From: DAOVRL01 sp964459805
GTDB taxonomy: Bacteria > Planctomycetota > Phycisphaerae > Sedimentisphaerales > Anaerobacaceae
NCBI GenBank assembly: GCA_964459805.1
Contig: CAYWOD010000044.1
Span: 1-19,882 of the forward strand
DNA: 19,882 nucleotides
Direction of reading: 5' to 3'
This document shows, piece after piece, positions 7,886 to 15,353 of this stretch (position 1 is its first letter; each line of letters starts with the position of its first letter). A program made the position numbers and the translations under genes. Below the pieces are notes generated by a model. The model ran no database searches and had not been told where the DNA came from. It saw only the letters and a program-made list of their open reading frames with translations.

Positions 7886-9514
7886 ATGAGCTCAAGACGC
7901 GATTTCTTAAAACTCACGGCATTCGGAATTGTGGGCAATCCAATACTGAATTGCCTTGCGGGAGAGAAGACTAATCTCAAGAAGCCGAACTTCCTTGTGA
8001 TCGTAGCGGACGACATGGGTTTCTCGGATGCGGGGTGCTATGGCGGTGAGATCGGCACGGCGAACCTTGACAATCTGGCGGCCAATGGGGTGAGGTTCAG
8101 TCAGATGTACTCTACCGGTCGGTGCTGGCCGTCGCGGGCCTGCATTCTGACGGGGTACTACGCCCAGCAGGTGCGGATGGACCCTCCGAAGGGCCGCCTA
8201 CCGGCCTGGACTCGTCTGGCGCCGCATTACCTCAAGCCGCTGGGCTACCGCTGCTACCACTCGGGCAAATGGCATATCAAGGGCGCGCCGATGCCGGTGC
8301 GGGACGGCGGCTTCGACCGGTCGTACCACCTGGCCGACCAGGATCGTTTCTTCTCGCCTAAGCGTCATTGGGAGGATGACCGTCCTCTTTCGCCGATCGA
8401 GCCGGACAAAGGGTACTACGCCACAACCGCGATTGCAGATCATGCGATTCGTTGCCTTGAGGGGCACAGCGAGGAAGATGCGGACCGGCCGTTTTTCCAC
8501 TACCTGGCGTTCACGTCGCCTCATTTCCCGCTGCATGCGCTGCAAAAGGACATCGACCGTTATCGGGGCAAGTATGCCGAGGGATGGGACATCGTGCGGG
8601 AGTCGCGATGGCAGCGTATGCGCGAGATTGGGATCATCAACTGCGAGCTGTCTGCTCTTGAGCCTGGAATCATACCCGGATGGAACTTAGCTGAGGAGCA
8701 ATTGCAGAAACAGATCGGGCCCGGGGAGGCGGGCCGTGCCGTCCAATGGAATAAGCTGAGAGACGATCAAAAGGCATTCCAGGCCACCAAGATGGCAATT
8801 CATGCGGCGATGATTGACAGAATGGACCGGGAGATCGGGCGGGTTTTGGAACAGCTCAAGTCGATGGGGGCTTATGACAATACGGTGATTCTCTTCGTAT
8901 CGGACAACGGCGCGAGCGCCGAGCAGATCATCCGGGGCGAGCGGCACGATCGTTCGGCAGTGCCCGGGTCCTGGCGGTCGTATCTGTGTCTTGGTCCGGG
9001 ATGGTCAACAGCCGCGAACACGCCTTTGCGGCTGCATAAATCGTGGGTTCATGAGGGTGGCATCGCCTCGCCCCTGATTGTACACTGGCCGGCGGGCCTG
9101 AAGGGACGAGGCGAATTGCGGCACAATCCGGGGCACTTCGTGGATATTCTGCCGACGATGCTGGAACTGGCGGGCAGCCGGGCGCTGGGGAGCTGGAAGG
9201 GGCAGCCGACGCCACCGCTTGCCGGGCGCAGCCTTGTGCCGGCGCTGGCGAGAGACGGAAGCGTATCGCACGAGTTCCTTTACTTCCATCACTCGGGCAA
9301 CCGGGCCATTCGGGTCGATGACTGGAAACTGGTAGCCGCCGGGCGCGCCGGGCCTTGGGAGTTGTATAATTTGCAGATCGACCGGGCCGAATCCAACAAT
9401 CTGGCAGCGCAACATCCCGACAAGGCTCGTGAGCTCTCGGATAGATGGGAGCGCTGTGAAAAAGAGTTCAGGCGGATGGCAGCCTCGGACGAATATGTGG
9501 GGTCAGACCGTTAA
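7886..9514 (+). CDS. Tat-exported type I sulfatase (arylsulfatase family, S1)
   Basis: Hydrolyses a sulfate ester, probably on a sulfated sugar, outside the cytoplasm; 542 residues. The N-terminus SSRRDFLKLTAFGIVG (2-17) is a twin-arginine signal. The active site CWPSRACILTG starts at C80 and fits the C-x-P-x-R motif, in which the cysteine is converted to formylglycine by a sulfatase-maturing enzyme (none is encoded here). Expected metal ligands are D42/D43 in VADDMG and D340/N341 in FVSDNGAS. K128 and H130 in HSGKWH and H213 in TSPHFP match conserved substrate and sulfate contacts. Length is usual for S1. The ATG at 7886 follows AAAGGAG by 7 nt. It faces away from the GH2 gene across a 562-bp spacer, which fits joint use of a sulfated glycan. 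The S1 subfamily, and thus the substrate, cannot be read from the sequence alone. Confidence 0.95.
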   Translation: MSSRRDFLKLTAFGIVGNPILNCLAGEKTNLKKPNFLVIVADDMGFSDAGCYGGEIGTANLDNLAANGVRFSQMYSTGRCWPSRACILTGYYAQQVRMDPPKGRLPAWTRLAPHYLKPLGYRCYHSGKWHIKGAPMPVRDGGFDRSYHLADQDRFFSPKRHWEDDRPLSPIEPDKGYYATTAIADHAIRCLEGHSEEDADRPFFHYLAFTSPHFPLHALQKDIDRYRGKYAEGWDIVRESRWQRMREIGIINCELSALEPGIIPGWNLAEEQLQKQIGPGEAGRAVQWNKLRDDQKAFQATKMAIHAAMIDRMDREIGRVLEQLKSMGAYDNTVILFVSDNGASAEQIIRGERHDRSAVPGSWRSYLCLGPGWSTAANTPLRLHKSWVHEGGIASPLIVHWPAGLKGRGELRHNPGHFVDILPTMLELAGSRALGSWKGQPTPPLAGRSLVPALARDGSVSHEFLYFHHSGNRAIRVDDWKLVAAGRAGPWELYNLQIDRAESNNLAAQHPDKARELSDRWERCEKEFRRMAASDEYVGSDR

Positions 9515-9597
9515 CAAATTCGCCAGGTGCGCCCGGACATACACGCTCTGCTGTGTCTGATTAAGGTTGAGAGAGAGTATCTCGCGGTATGAGAGGG

Positions 9598-10491
9598 TTA
9601 GCGCAGGGCGTTTGGGGGCAGGAAGAAAGTTCCGTCTCCGACACCGTCGGGATATGGGACGGTGCCGTCAGCGGTTATTGCAATCTTCATTGGGACAGCT
9701 TCGGACGTGGAATAGGTTTCGACGTGGCCGTCTATGTAGCCGGCCTTTAATTTTATTTCGGGCATTGGCGCATTCGGGTCGGTAGTGCGGGACCAGTAGG
9801 CCGATGAGAGCCAGGTTTCGGGGGTGATGTCGGCGCCTTTGAACTTTTCGCAGCTACTGTAGGCGCCCGGGCTTCGGCGATGGTCGTATCCGAAATAATC
9901 AGCGACGAGCAGCTTGCTGCGTTTTCGGCCTTGGGCCGGCCCAGTGGGTCCTTTTATCGTGACCCTGCGTCCCCCGATGAATCCTGTGTAGTTCCAGAAG
10001 AGGCTGAATGTACCTCCGACCGGGTCGGCTGGGAAGGTGGTGTTGGGGTTGTCCCATTTTTCGCCTGCGTCCCATGCCTGCCGGAGGTATTTGTATTCGC
10101 GCGGGGCGCTGGGGCAATGGACTGTTTGTGCGTCGGGCATGTAGGTTCGCAGGTATGCGCTGACGGAGCGATGGAGTGCGAGGCTTCGAGCCCTGTTTGC
10201 GGCGAGCTTGGTGGGAGCGGACCAGTTCCAGTGGCTTCCGAATCCTACGGTTGCGACCGACTGGGGGTAGAGGTCGTCGTTGTCGAGGGCAAAGAGGTTG
10301 AGGGCGACGGCGATCTGCTTTTGCCTGCTCATTCCGAGCATTTCGCGGGCCTTTCGTTTTGCCTGGCCCAGTGCCGGGCCGACAATGGCCATCAACAGCG
10401 CAATGATGGCTATGACGACCAGAAGCTCAACGAGGCTGAAGGCCCGCCTTCGGGTTTGGTTTGCAGCAAACTGTTGCGATCGCGATTCTAT
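9598..10491 (-). CDS. Prepilin-type N-terminal cleavage/methylation domain protein (pseudopilin-like), apparent ATA start
   Basis: Type II secretion / type IV pilus-like pseudopilin, 297 residues if read from 10491. The frame contains a classic prepilin motif: RRRA, then FSLVELLVVIAIIALLMAIV (residues 14-37). Cleavage is expected between A17 and F18, with the conserved glutamate at position 5 of the mature protein. The body holds GYIDGHVETY near the C-terminus, like the DG-containing end of many planctomycete prepilin-like proteins. No ATG, GTG or TTG exists between the in-frame stop at 10518-10516 and the motif. The only start with a ribosome site is ATA at 10491-10489, 6 nt after GGAGGA. 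The first canonical-type start is a TTG at 10395, but it lies inside the hydrophobic helix and would remove the leader. A good promoter lies upstream. The exact substrate or role is unknown; planctomycetes carry many such genes. Confidence 0.82.
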   Translation of the reverse strand: MESRSQQFAANQTRRRAFSLVELLVVIAIIALLMAIVGPALGQAKRKAREMLGMSRQKQIAVALNLFALDNDDLYPQSVATVGFGSHWNWSAPTKLAANRARSLALHRSVSAYLRTYMPDAQTVHCPSAPREYKYLRQAWDAGEKWDNPNTTFPADPVGGTFSLFWNYTGFIGGRRVTIKGPTGPAQGRKRSKLLVADYFGYDHRRSPGAYSSCEKFKGADITPETWLSSAYWSRTTDPNAPMPEIKLKAGYIDGHVETYSTSEAVPMKIAITADGTVPYPDGVGDGTFFLPPNALR

Positions 10492-10497
10492 TTCTCG

Positions 10498-10503
10498 TCC
10501 TCC
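10498..10503 (-). promoter_or_regulatory. Strong ribosome binding site before an ATA codon
   Basis: GGAGGA on the minus strand, 6 nt upstream of ATA (10491-10489). It is the strongest ribosome site near this gene and the main reason for placing the prepilin start at a non-canonical codon. Confidence 0.6.
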
Positions 10504-10557
10504 GAATTCGCGATTTCAGGTACTTGTAATTAGCGCACAGACAGCGCAGTTTTCGTT

Positions 10558-10586
10558 ATTATACCAGCTTACTACCAAGCACGCAA
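10558..10586 (-). promoter_or_regulatory. Promoter for the prepilin-like gene
   Basis: On the minus strand TTGCGT (10586-10581), a 17-nt spacer and a perfect TATAAT (10563-10558) preceded by TGG. The predicted transcript would start about 60 nt before the ATA start. This is the best promoter match in the window and implies that the prepilin gene is transcribed separately from the beta-helix gene upstream. Confidence 0.55.
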
Positions 10587-10607
10587 GCACAATATCTACT
10601 TTAGATG

Positions 10608-10642
10608 GACCGATTCCGGTTTTAGAGGCGGATTAACACGGT
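10608..10642. repeat. 35-nt dispersed repeat, copy 1, overlapping a stop codon
   Basis: Matches 15216-15250 at 31 of 35 positions in the same orientation; the shared core includes GGTTTTAGAG and CGGATTAACAC. On the minus strand it supplies the last codons and the TAA stop of the beta-helix gene (VLIRL and stop). Confidence 0.75.
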
Positions 10643-13600
10643 CTCATTAGACACAGAAGGAGCATATTGGTTTTGATTCTTCTTGGGGTCCGGGATTACA
10701 TCGCCGTTCATCGGCATAATTATATCGGTGTGCCCATGTCGGTGGCGTGCCCAAGGCAGTGCTTCGAGCCAGCCATCGGCAATCAAGGCGAAGTCGCACA
10801 TGTTGACGAAGCCGTCGCAGTTGACGTCGCCTCTTAGGGGCCATTGGCTCATACTTGCATAGGGGGTTCCGCCGTAGGCCCCCATATTGAGCCTGCCGCC
10901 ATTGGGCATTCGCTCTTTATTGGGATAGACTTGGGGGTCGCCGGCGTCGATGCAGGGGCCGGTTAGATCGTCGATGACCCAGACATTATGGTCGGGCCAG
11001 TATCTGCCGAAGCGAGAGATCAAGTGATAGTCGCCGTTGTTGGGGTCGGCAAATAAAGGATTTTTGCTGATATTTCCGATACCTTCGTAGGAGGTGGGTT
11101 TCTGTATGCAACTGTAGCGAGGATGACACCACTGGGACAAATCTCCGAAGGTATTGTCCCAGAAAATACAGTTTGAGATATTGGGGTCGGTGCCGGGCCA
11201 AGCGGAGATGCCGTAATAATTGCCGACGATTGTCAGATTAGTTAGAGTCGGGGAGGCGCCGTTGGTGCAGTAAATTGCTCCCTCCTGACTTCCGGTTATG
11301 ACAAAATTGCGGAGGACACTGTCGGCACGTTCGGCGGTGAAGAACGAGAAGGCATAATCGGTCTCGGCAACGACGACGGCGGCGTCGGCGGCACTCTGGA
11401 CGGTTATTGCCTTGCCATCGAAGCTAACATCTTCGGTGTACACGGCGGGCCAAACCATAACGACGTCTCGGTCTCTGGATGAATCGATTCCTTTTTGTAT
11501 CTTTGCAAAGGCGTTTTCTTTGCTGAGACCGTTGTTGGAATCGCTTCCGTTGATTCGGTCAACGTGAAAAACCAAACGTGCACGGCCCTTGCTGGCTTGG
11601 GGGGTCCCGCCGTAGGCGCCCATATTGATTCGTCCGCCGTTGGGGAGCGGCTCGTGGGCGACGGGGTCTTTGGGGTCTCCGGCATCGATACAGGGGCTGT
11701 GGCTGGTGTCAATGACCCACTGGGCGGATTGCGGATTATAACGGCCATAGATGGACTGCAAGTGGTAATCGGGAACGCCGGTTGGTGCGAACAATGGCAG
11801 GGCGTCGATATTTCCGGCGCCCGGGTAGCCGCCCTGGACGTCGCAATAGACTACGGGGCTGTTGGCGGGCGGGTCAGTGAGGTGAATCTGGATGCCTTCG
11901 TTGTAGTAAACGATAGAGTTCTTCACAATTATGTCACTGCCGGCGGACTGTATGGCTGCATCGGCGATGGAGACAAGTCTGTTGTGAGCGACGGTGCAGT
12001 TGGTCAGGCGAACGTAGCAGCGAGGGCAGTCGGCCTCGGAGCAATCCGAAGTATCGGCGCCGCGCTGTGTGTAGACGGCGGTACCGATAACGGCGGCATT
12101 GTTGGAAAAGACACAGTTCTTGAAGATGAGCCTTGTCTGCGGGTCGGAGGCGTACGCGGCTCCGCCGGTGACAAAGCCGTTTTCCGATCTCGGGCCGTTG
12201 GATGAAATTTCGCAGTTAGTTATGGCAGCAGCGGCTCGACGGGCGTATATTGCGGCACCGAGACCGTTATGATAGACGGTATTATTTCTGATGACGCAGT
12301 TATTTATCTTTGCGTTTGCGCCTCGAATCAGGCCGATACCGCCACCTCGGCCACCGGACTCGGCGGGTCCGAAACCACCTGCGGAGCACTGTTCGATGAG
12401 ACAGTCGATAATGGCCGGCTCGCCACCGACGCATCCGATGCCGCCCCCGATTTCAGTGCCGCAGTCCCTGATGACACAATCGACGATGGTAGGACTGCTG
12501 TACTCGCAATAGATGCCGGTGCCGATAGGGTGCGAGGGGTTAAGATTCCATCTCATATCGTCCGGCGGGATTTGGCAGCCGTGGATTTTGCCGTTGATGA
12601 TGGTAAATCCGCGGAGGACGGAATCAGAGTTTTCCGCCTGGTGGAAGTAGAATCCTCTGTGCTGTTTACCTGCTCCGGATCCGCCGGTGGCGGACGAATC
12701 CTCGCAGTCAATGATAGTTACTTCGGGGCCGTTTGCGCTGCGGACGGTAATGGCTTTGCCGCGGAACTCGATGTCGCGATTGCCGGGGCCTTTGTAGGTG
12801 TCCGGGGCGACTTCGATCACGTCGCCATGGGCGGCGGCGTCAATGGCTTCCTGGATAGTGTCGAAATCTTTGGGGACGTAGATCGTTGCGGGCGGTGAGC
12901 TCAGGTGGACGGCCAGGTTATCGATCGAGCCCCTGGTTCCGAGGAAGATGACGTAGCAGGTTCCCTGGAGTGACTCGATAGGGATTTCATTGTGTCCGGC
13001 GTGGAACTCTTTGGGGGTTGACCAATTATGTCCGTCGGGTGAAAGAGAATAGAGCAAGTAACCGGGAGGCGATTGGGAGATGTGCGCATTAGAAGGAAAC
13101 CGAACGTCGATTTTGAGAATTCCTCTTACAGTCCTTCGGGCGTGGGCCGAAGCGATGGGAAAGCAATAGCCCAAGTGCGCGGGCTGACCGCGGTAGTCTG
13201 CAAAGGCCAAGGCCCTATTGCCTGCGGCGCCGTAATAAGACAGATAAGGCTCCGGCGGCGGGAAGGCATCCTTAGGCCAAAAGACGGAATGGGTGTAGCT
13301 ATCGGTTTTTGCCTTGGCGGTTCGGAAATCATCGAAGTACTGGTAGGTCCAGCCGGGGGCTACTTCGATTGCAACGGCATCCAGGGAGTAGTCAAAGAAA
13401 TCACAACAGGGCGAAGTGATTTGGCCAGTCAGATGAATTGAACCGGGTGAGAGGCTCAGTACGAGATGGATATCGGCGTCTGTGCCGTCTGCAGTCGTGC
13501 CCTCAAACTCAATTTGGGCAGCGCTGACAGTGGTGGCGGTCAGCTCGGTCATGTTAAAGAGCTGGCCGAGGCTCGGGGTCTGCCGGAATGGGCCGTCGCT

Positions 13601-13825
13601 AAGAGTCGCATCGACCCAGTTGAACAAGGCGGTTTGCGCGGTGAAATCGACGGTAAGCTGGAACTGTCCGGTGACACGGTAGGTCTCGTTGACGCCGACA
13701 AAGCCTCCTGTTTGGACGACGGTGCTTTGGTCGATGAGGAACAGGTAGTTTTCGGTCGCGGCGGGGGCGGGGGCGCCGGCCATAACGGCGACGAGTATCG
13801 AGGCTATTAGCATCGTCTTTTTCAT
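10622..13825 (-). CDS. Secreted right-handed beta-helix protein with two helix modules and a dockerin-like calcium loop
   Basis: Exported protein of 1067 residues. A Sec signal (MKKTMLIASILVAVMAGAPAPA) ends near residue 22. Residues about 25-310 form a beta-rich region of unknown family. A first parallel beta-helix module runs about 314-745 (starting TIYVPKDFDTIQEAID) and a second about 750-1000. Each ends in the same block: CIDAGDP, then GGRINMGAYGGTP or GGRLNMGAYGGTP (about 712-742 and 957-989). That block recurs in planctomycete surface proteins. At 1000-1011 DVNCDGFVNMCD is a single dockerin-like/EF-hand loop with D1000, N1002, D1004 and D1011. A 46-residue tail follows it, partly encoded by a dispersed repeat. 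AAAGGTG lies 8 nt before the ATG. Such folds often bind or cleave polysaccharides, but no catalytic residues are evident; an adhesin or structural role is equally possible. Confidence 0.85.
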   Translation of the reverse strand: MKKTMLIASILVAVMAGAPAPAATENYLFLIDQSTVVQTGGFVGVNETYRVTGQFQLTVDFTAQTALFNWVDATLSDGPFRQTPSLGQLFNMTELTATTVSAAQIEFEGTTADGTDADIHLVLSLSPGSIHLTGQITSPCCDFFDYSLDAVAIEVAPGWTYQYFDDFRTAKAKTDSYTHSVFWPKDAFPPPEPYLSYYGAAGNRALAFADYRGQPAHLGYCFPIASAHARRTVRGILKIDVRFPSNAHISQSPPGYLLYSLSPDGHNWSTPKEFHAGHNEIPIESLQGTCYVIFLGTRGSIDNLAVHLSSPPATIYVPKDFDTIQEAIDAAAHGDVIEVAPDTYKGPGNRDIEFRGKAITVRSANGPEVTIIDCEDSSATGGSGAGKQHRGFYFHQAENSDSVLRGFTIINGKIHGCQIPPDDMRWNLNPSHPIGTGIYCEYSSPTIVDCVIRDCGTEIGGGIGCVGGEPAIIDCLIEQCSAGGFGPAESGGRGGGIGLIRGANAKINNCVIRNNTVYHNGLGAAIYARRAAAAITNCEISSNGPRSENGFVTGGAAYASDPQTRLIFKNCVFSNNAAVIGTAVYTQRGADTSDCSEADCPRCYVRLTNCTVAHNRLVSIADAAIQSAGSDIIVKNSIVYYNEGIQIHLTDPPANSPVVYCDVQGGYPGAGNIDALPLFAPTGVPDYHLQSIYGRYNPQSAQWVIDTSHSPCIDAGDPKDPVAHEPLPNGGRINMGAYGGTPQASKGRARLVFHVDRINGSDSNNGLSKENAFAKIQKGIDSSRDRDVVMVWPAVYTEDVSFDGKAITVQSAADAAVVVAETDYAFSFFTAERADSVLRNFVITGSQEGAIYCTNGASPTLTNLTIVGNYYGISAWPGTDPNISNCIFWDNTFGDLSQWCHPRYSCIQKPTSYEGIGNISKNPLFADPNNGDYHLISRFGRYWPDHNVWVIDDLTGPCIDAGDPQVYPNKERMPNGGRLNMGAYGGTPYASMSQWPLRGDVNCDGFVNMCDFALIADGWLEALPWARHRHGHTDIIMPMNGDVIPDPKKNQNQYAPSVSNETVLIRL

Positions 13826-13951
13826 CTTACTGCACCTTTGCGAGGCCGGTTAGGCCAATGACTATTACCCCTGCCTTACGGTCGGGCCCCTGTTTGATGA
13901 AGCACACATACTTTTTGTTTTCCGTATTAGATTATCGGTCAAAAGTGGGCC

Positions 13952-14004
13952 GGCCTGAAACCACCGCCCAACATTTCGGGTTGGCCGGTGGTTTTGGTCA
14001 GGCC
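13952..14004 (-). terminator. Long imperfect hairpin, possible terminator of the Cys-rich protein gene
   Basis: GGCCTGAAACCACCG...CCCAAC (13952-13971) pairs imperfectly with GTTGG...CCGGTGGTT...GGTCAGGCC (13980-14004). It begins about 33 nt past the stop of the minus-strand gene ending at 14037. Only a short TTTT follows on the minus strand, so termination strength is uncertain. It also lies about 125 nt before the beta-helix start and could act as a leader structure. Confidence 0.45.
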
Positions 14005-14036
14005 AGCGTCAAGTTTACGGTTTACGATAGTCTTTA

Positions 14037-15089
14037 TCATTCATCATCAGTGAAGGGCATCTCGTATTCTCTGCCCCACTGCTGCGCCATAATGGCGAGA
14101 TCGGCCATATTGACGACCTCATCACCGTTGAGGTCGATGCCAGAGAAGTCAGGATGCCCATTCGGGTCCATAAGCTTCTTCATTGCCCTGATGTGTTTAT
14201 AGTCAGGATCGTGGCTGTGCGGCCCTTTGGGTTCGACTTCGTCTGTCAGGCGATCCACTACGCGGACCCTGATATAAATGACGTCTTTGTCCTGTGCCTG
14301 AGGCACTTTGGGCAAGACGGCCGTCGGGTCATCCGTGCCGAGAAGGCGCTGACGCCACCGCTCCAGAGGCAAGGGGTATCCGGGCCTTGCGAAAGTGTGA
14401 ACAATAGCGCGCAGGAGATAGACTCCCGGTCTATTGAAGTGGACGGGGACTCCGATTTTCGCCCTGCCGATGCTCGGACCCTTGCGGCAGTCTGTGGCGC
14501 CGTCTTTGCCTATAGTGACCCAGGGACAGGGAACGATTACGGGGTCATCAGGTAACGGGCAACAAGCAGCACCGAGCTGCCTGCACTGCTCGCAGGCACA
14601 GCGTGCGTAGGGGCATTGGCCGGGGTCCGGTGCAACGTCGGTGCAATCTTCCGAATCAGGCTCTTCGCATTTGCAGAGCCTGCAGTACTGGAGCACCATT
14701 GTCGAGCCCAAACAGCCATAGGAGCCGGTGTACCAGACACCTTCCATGTCGCGGCTGAGACAGACAACGATTCTGGTTCCGACGGGCACGCGGATAGCGC
14801 CGTTTCCGCGAGGGAAGTTATCCGCGTCTCCTGTGGGCAGATAGAATGCGTTAGTGGTCCATAGGGGCAGGCCGATGAGGCATGCCCTCGGTGAGGCCAC
14901 GGCATATTTGACTACGGGCCTACCCTGGTAGCGGAGGGCGTTAGGCTCGCCTAACCCGTTCAGTTCTTCGGGGCGGTTCGGCTCGCCGGGGCCAGTGGGG
15001 TCCTGGCCTCCGGCGGGAAGCATCCCACACATAAGGCCCAATATCAGAGCAACCAATAGAGAACTTCTGACAATAAATCGTTTTGACAT
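14037..15089 (-). CDS. Secreted cysteine-rich protein with C-terminal dockerin-like loop, function unknown
   Basis: Not a family I recognise; 350 residues. I choose the ATG at 15089 over one 45 nt upstream because AAAGGAAGG lies 6 nt before it and the protein then begins with a clean Sec signal (MSKRFIVRSSLLVALILGLMCG). Next comes a short Gly/Glu/Pro/Asn-rich stretch (GPGEPNRPEELNGLGEPN), then a globular region. A dense cysteine cluster of about 12 lies at 136-201, including CRLCKC, CACEQC and CC. This suggests several disulfides or a bound metal. Near the C-terminus DLNGDEVVNMAD (319-330) is one dockerin-like calcium loop with D319, N321, D323 and D330. The next gene downstream on the same strand, the beta-helix protein, also ends in such a loop. 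Both may be surface-displayed parts of one structure, but that is inference. Confidence 0.75.
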   Translation of the reverse strand: MSKRFIVRSSLLVALILGLMCGMLPAGGQDPTGPGEPNRPEELNGLGEPNALRYQGRPVVKYAVASPRACLIGLPLWTTNAFYLPTGDADNFPRGNGAIRVPVGTRIVVCLSRDMEGVWYTGSYGCLGSTMVLQYCRLCKCEEPDSEDCTDVAPDPGQCPYARCACEQCRQLGAACCPLPDDPVIVPCPWVTIGKDGATDCRKGPSIGRAKIGVPVHFNRPGVYLLRAIVHTFARPGYPLPLERWRQRLLGTDDPTAVLPKVPQAQDKDVIYIRVRVVDRLTDEVEPKGPHSHDPDYKHIRAMKKLMDPNGHPDFSGIDLNGDEVVNMADLAIMAQQWGREYEMPFTDDE

Positions 15090-15095
15090 AATACA

Positions 15096-15104
15096 CCTTC
15101 CTTT
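15096..15104 (-). promoter_or_regulatory. Ribosome binding site deciding the Cys-rich protein start
   Basis: AAAGGAAGG on the minus strand, 6 nt before the ATG at 15089-15087. It supports the inner start over the in-frame ATG at 15134. Confidence 0.7.
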
Positions 15105-15136
15105 ACAAAATAGTTTTTTCTTCCTCAAAGACAATT

Positions 15137-15148
15137 ACTTGCGCAAGT
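15137..15148. promoter_or_regulatory. Perfect 12-bp palindrome ACTTGCGCAAGT, possible operator
   Basis: Fully symmetric 12-mer located 48-59 nt upstream of the Cys-rich protein start. Its position and symmetry would suit a dimeric regulator. Only one copy is seen and no regulator is known, so a chance palindrome is possible. Confidence 0.25.
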
Positions 15149-15215
15149 CGGGGACCAACAAAGCCCTTCCGAAAAAACTCGTGATAGAATTGCAAAAGAT
15201 CAACTAACTTAAACC

Positions 15216-15250
15216 GACCGGTTCTGGTTTTAGAGACGGATTAACACTGT
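15216..15250. repeat. 35-nt dispersed repeat, copy 2
   Basis: Same orientation as 10608-10642, with 4 mismatches in 35. It lies in the 264-bp spacer between the sigma-factor gene and the Cys-rich protein gene, 14 bp from the hairpin repeat at 15265-15284. Confidence 0.75.
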
Positions 15251-15261
15251 TTGTACATATT

Positions 15262-15288
15262 TGGATTCCTGCTTGCGCAGGAATGACA
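15262..15288. repeat. ATTCCTGC/GCAGGAAT hairpin repeat (dRS3-like)
   Basis: Perfect 8-bp stem ATTCCTGC (15265-15272) and GCAGGAAT (15277-15284) around a TTGC loop, within TGG...GAC. The pattern resembles ATTCC-N-GGAAT repeats known as dRS3 in Neisseria and similar short repeats in many other genomes. Similarity in form does not prove common origin. It lies about 70 nt past the sigma-factor stop on the minus strand. Confidence 0.6.
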
Positions 15289-15353
15289 TTAGAGTCATTG
15301 GCTTCCGTTGATTATTCACACACTGTTTCATAGCAGCTTTAGACCATTCTAAC

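Noticed and set aside
7416..8016. Minus-strand frames of 159 and 142 codons
   Set aside because: They overlap the repeats and the start of the sulfatase, lack ribosome sites and show no family features.
11495..12898. Plus-strand frames of 236 and 209 codons opposite the beta-helix gene
   Set aside because: Val/Asp/Gly-rich mirror translations of repetitive beta-helix codons; the minus strand carries a signal peptide and conserved blocks.
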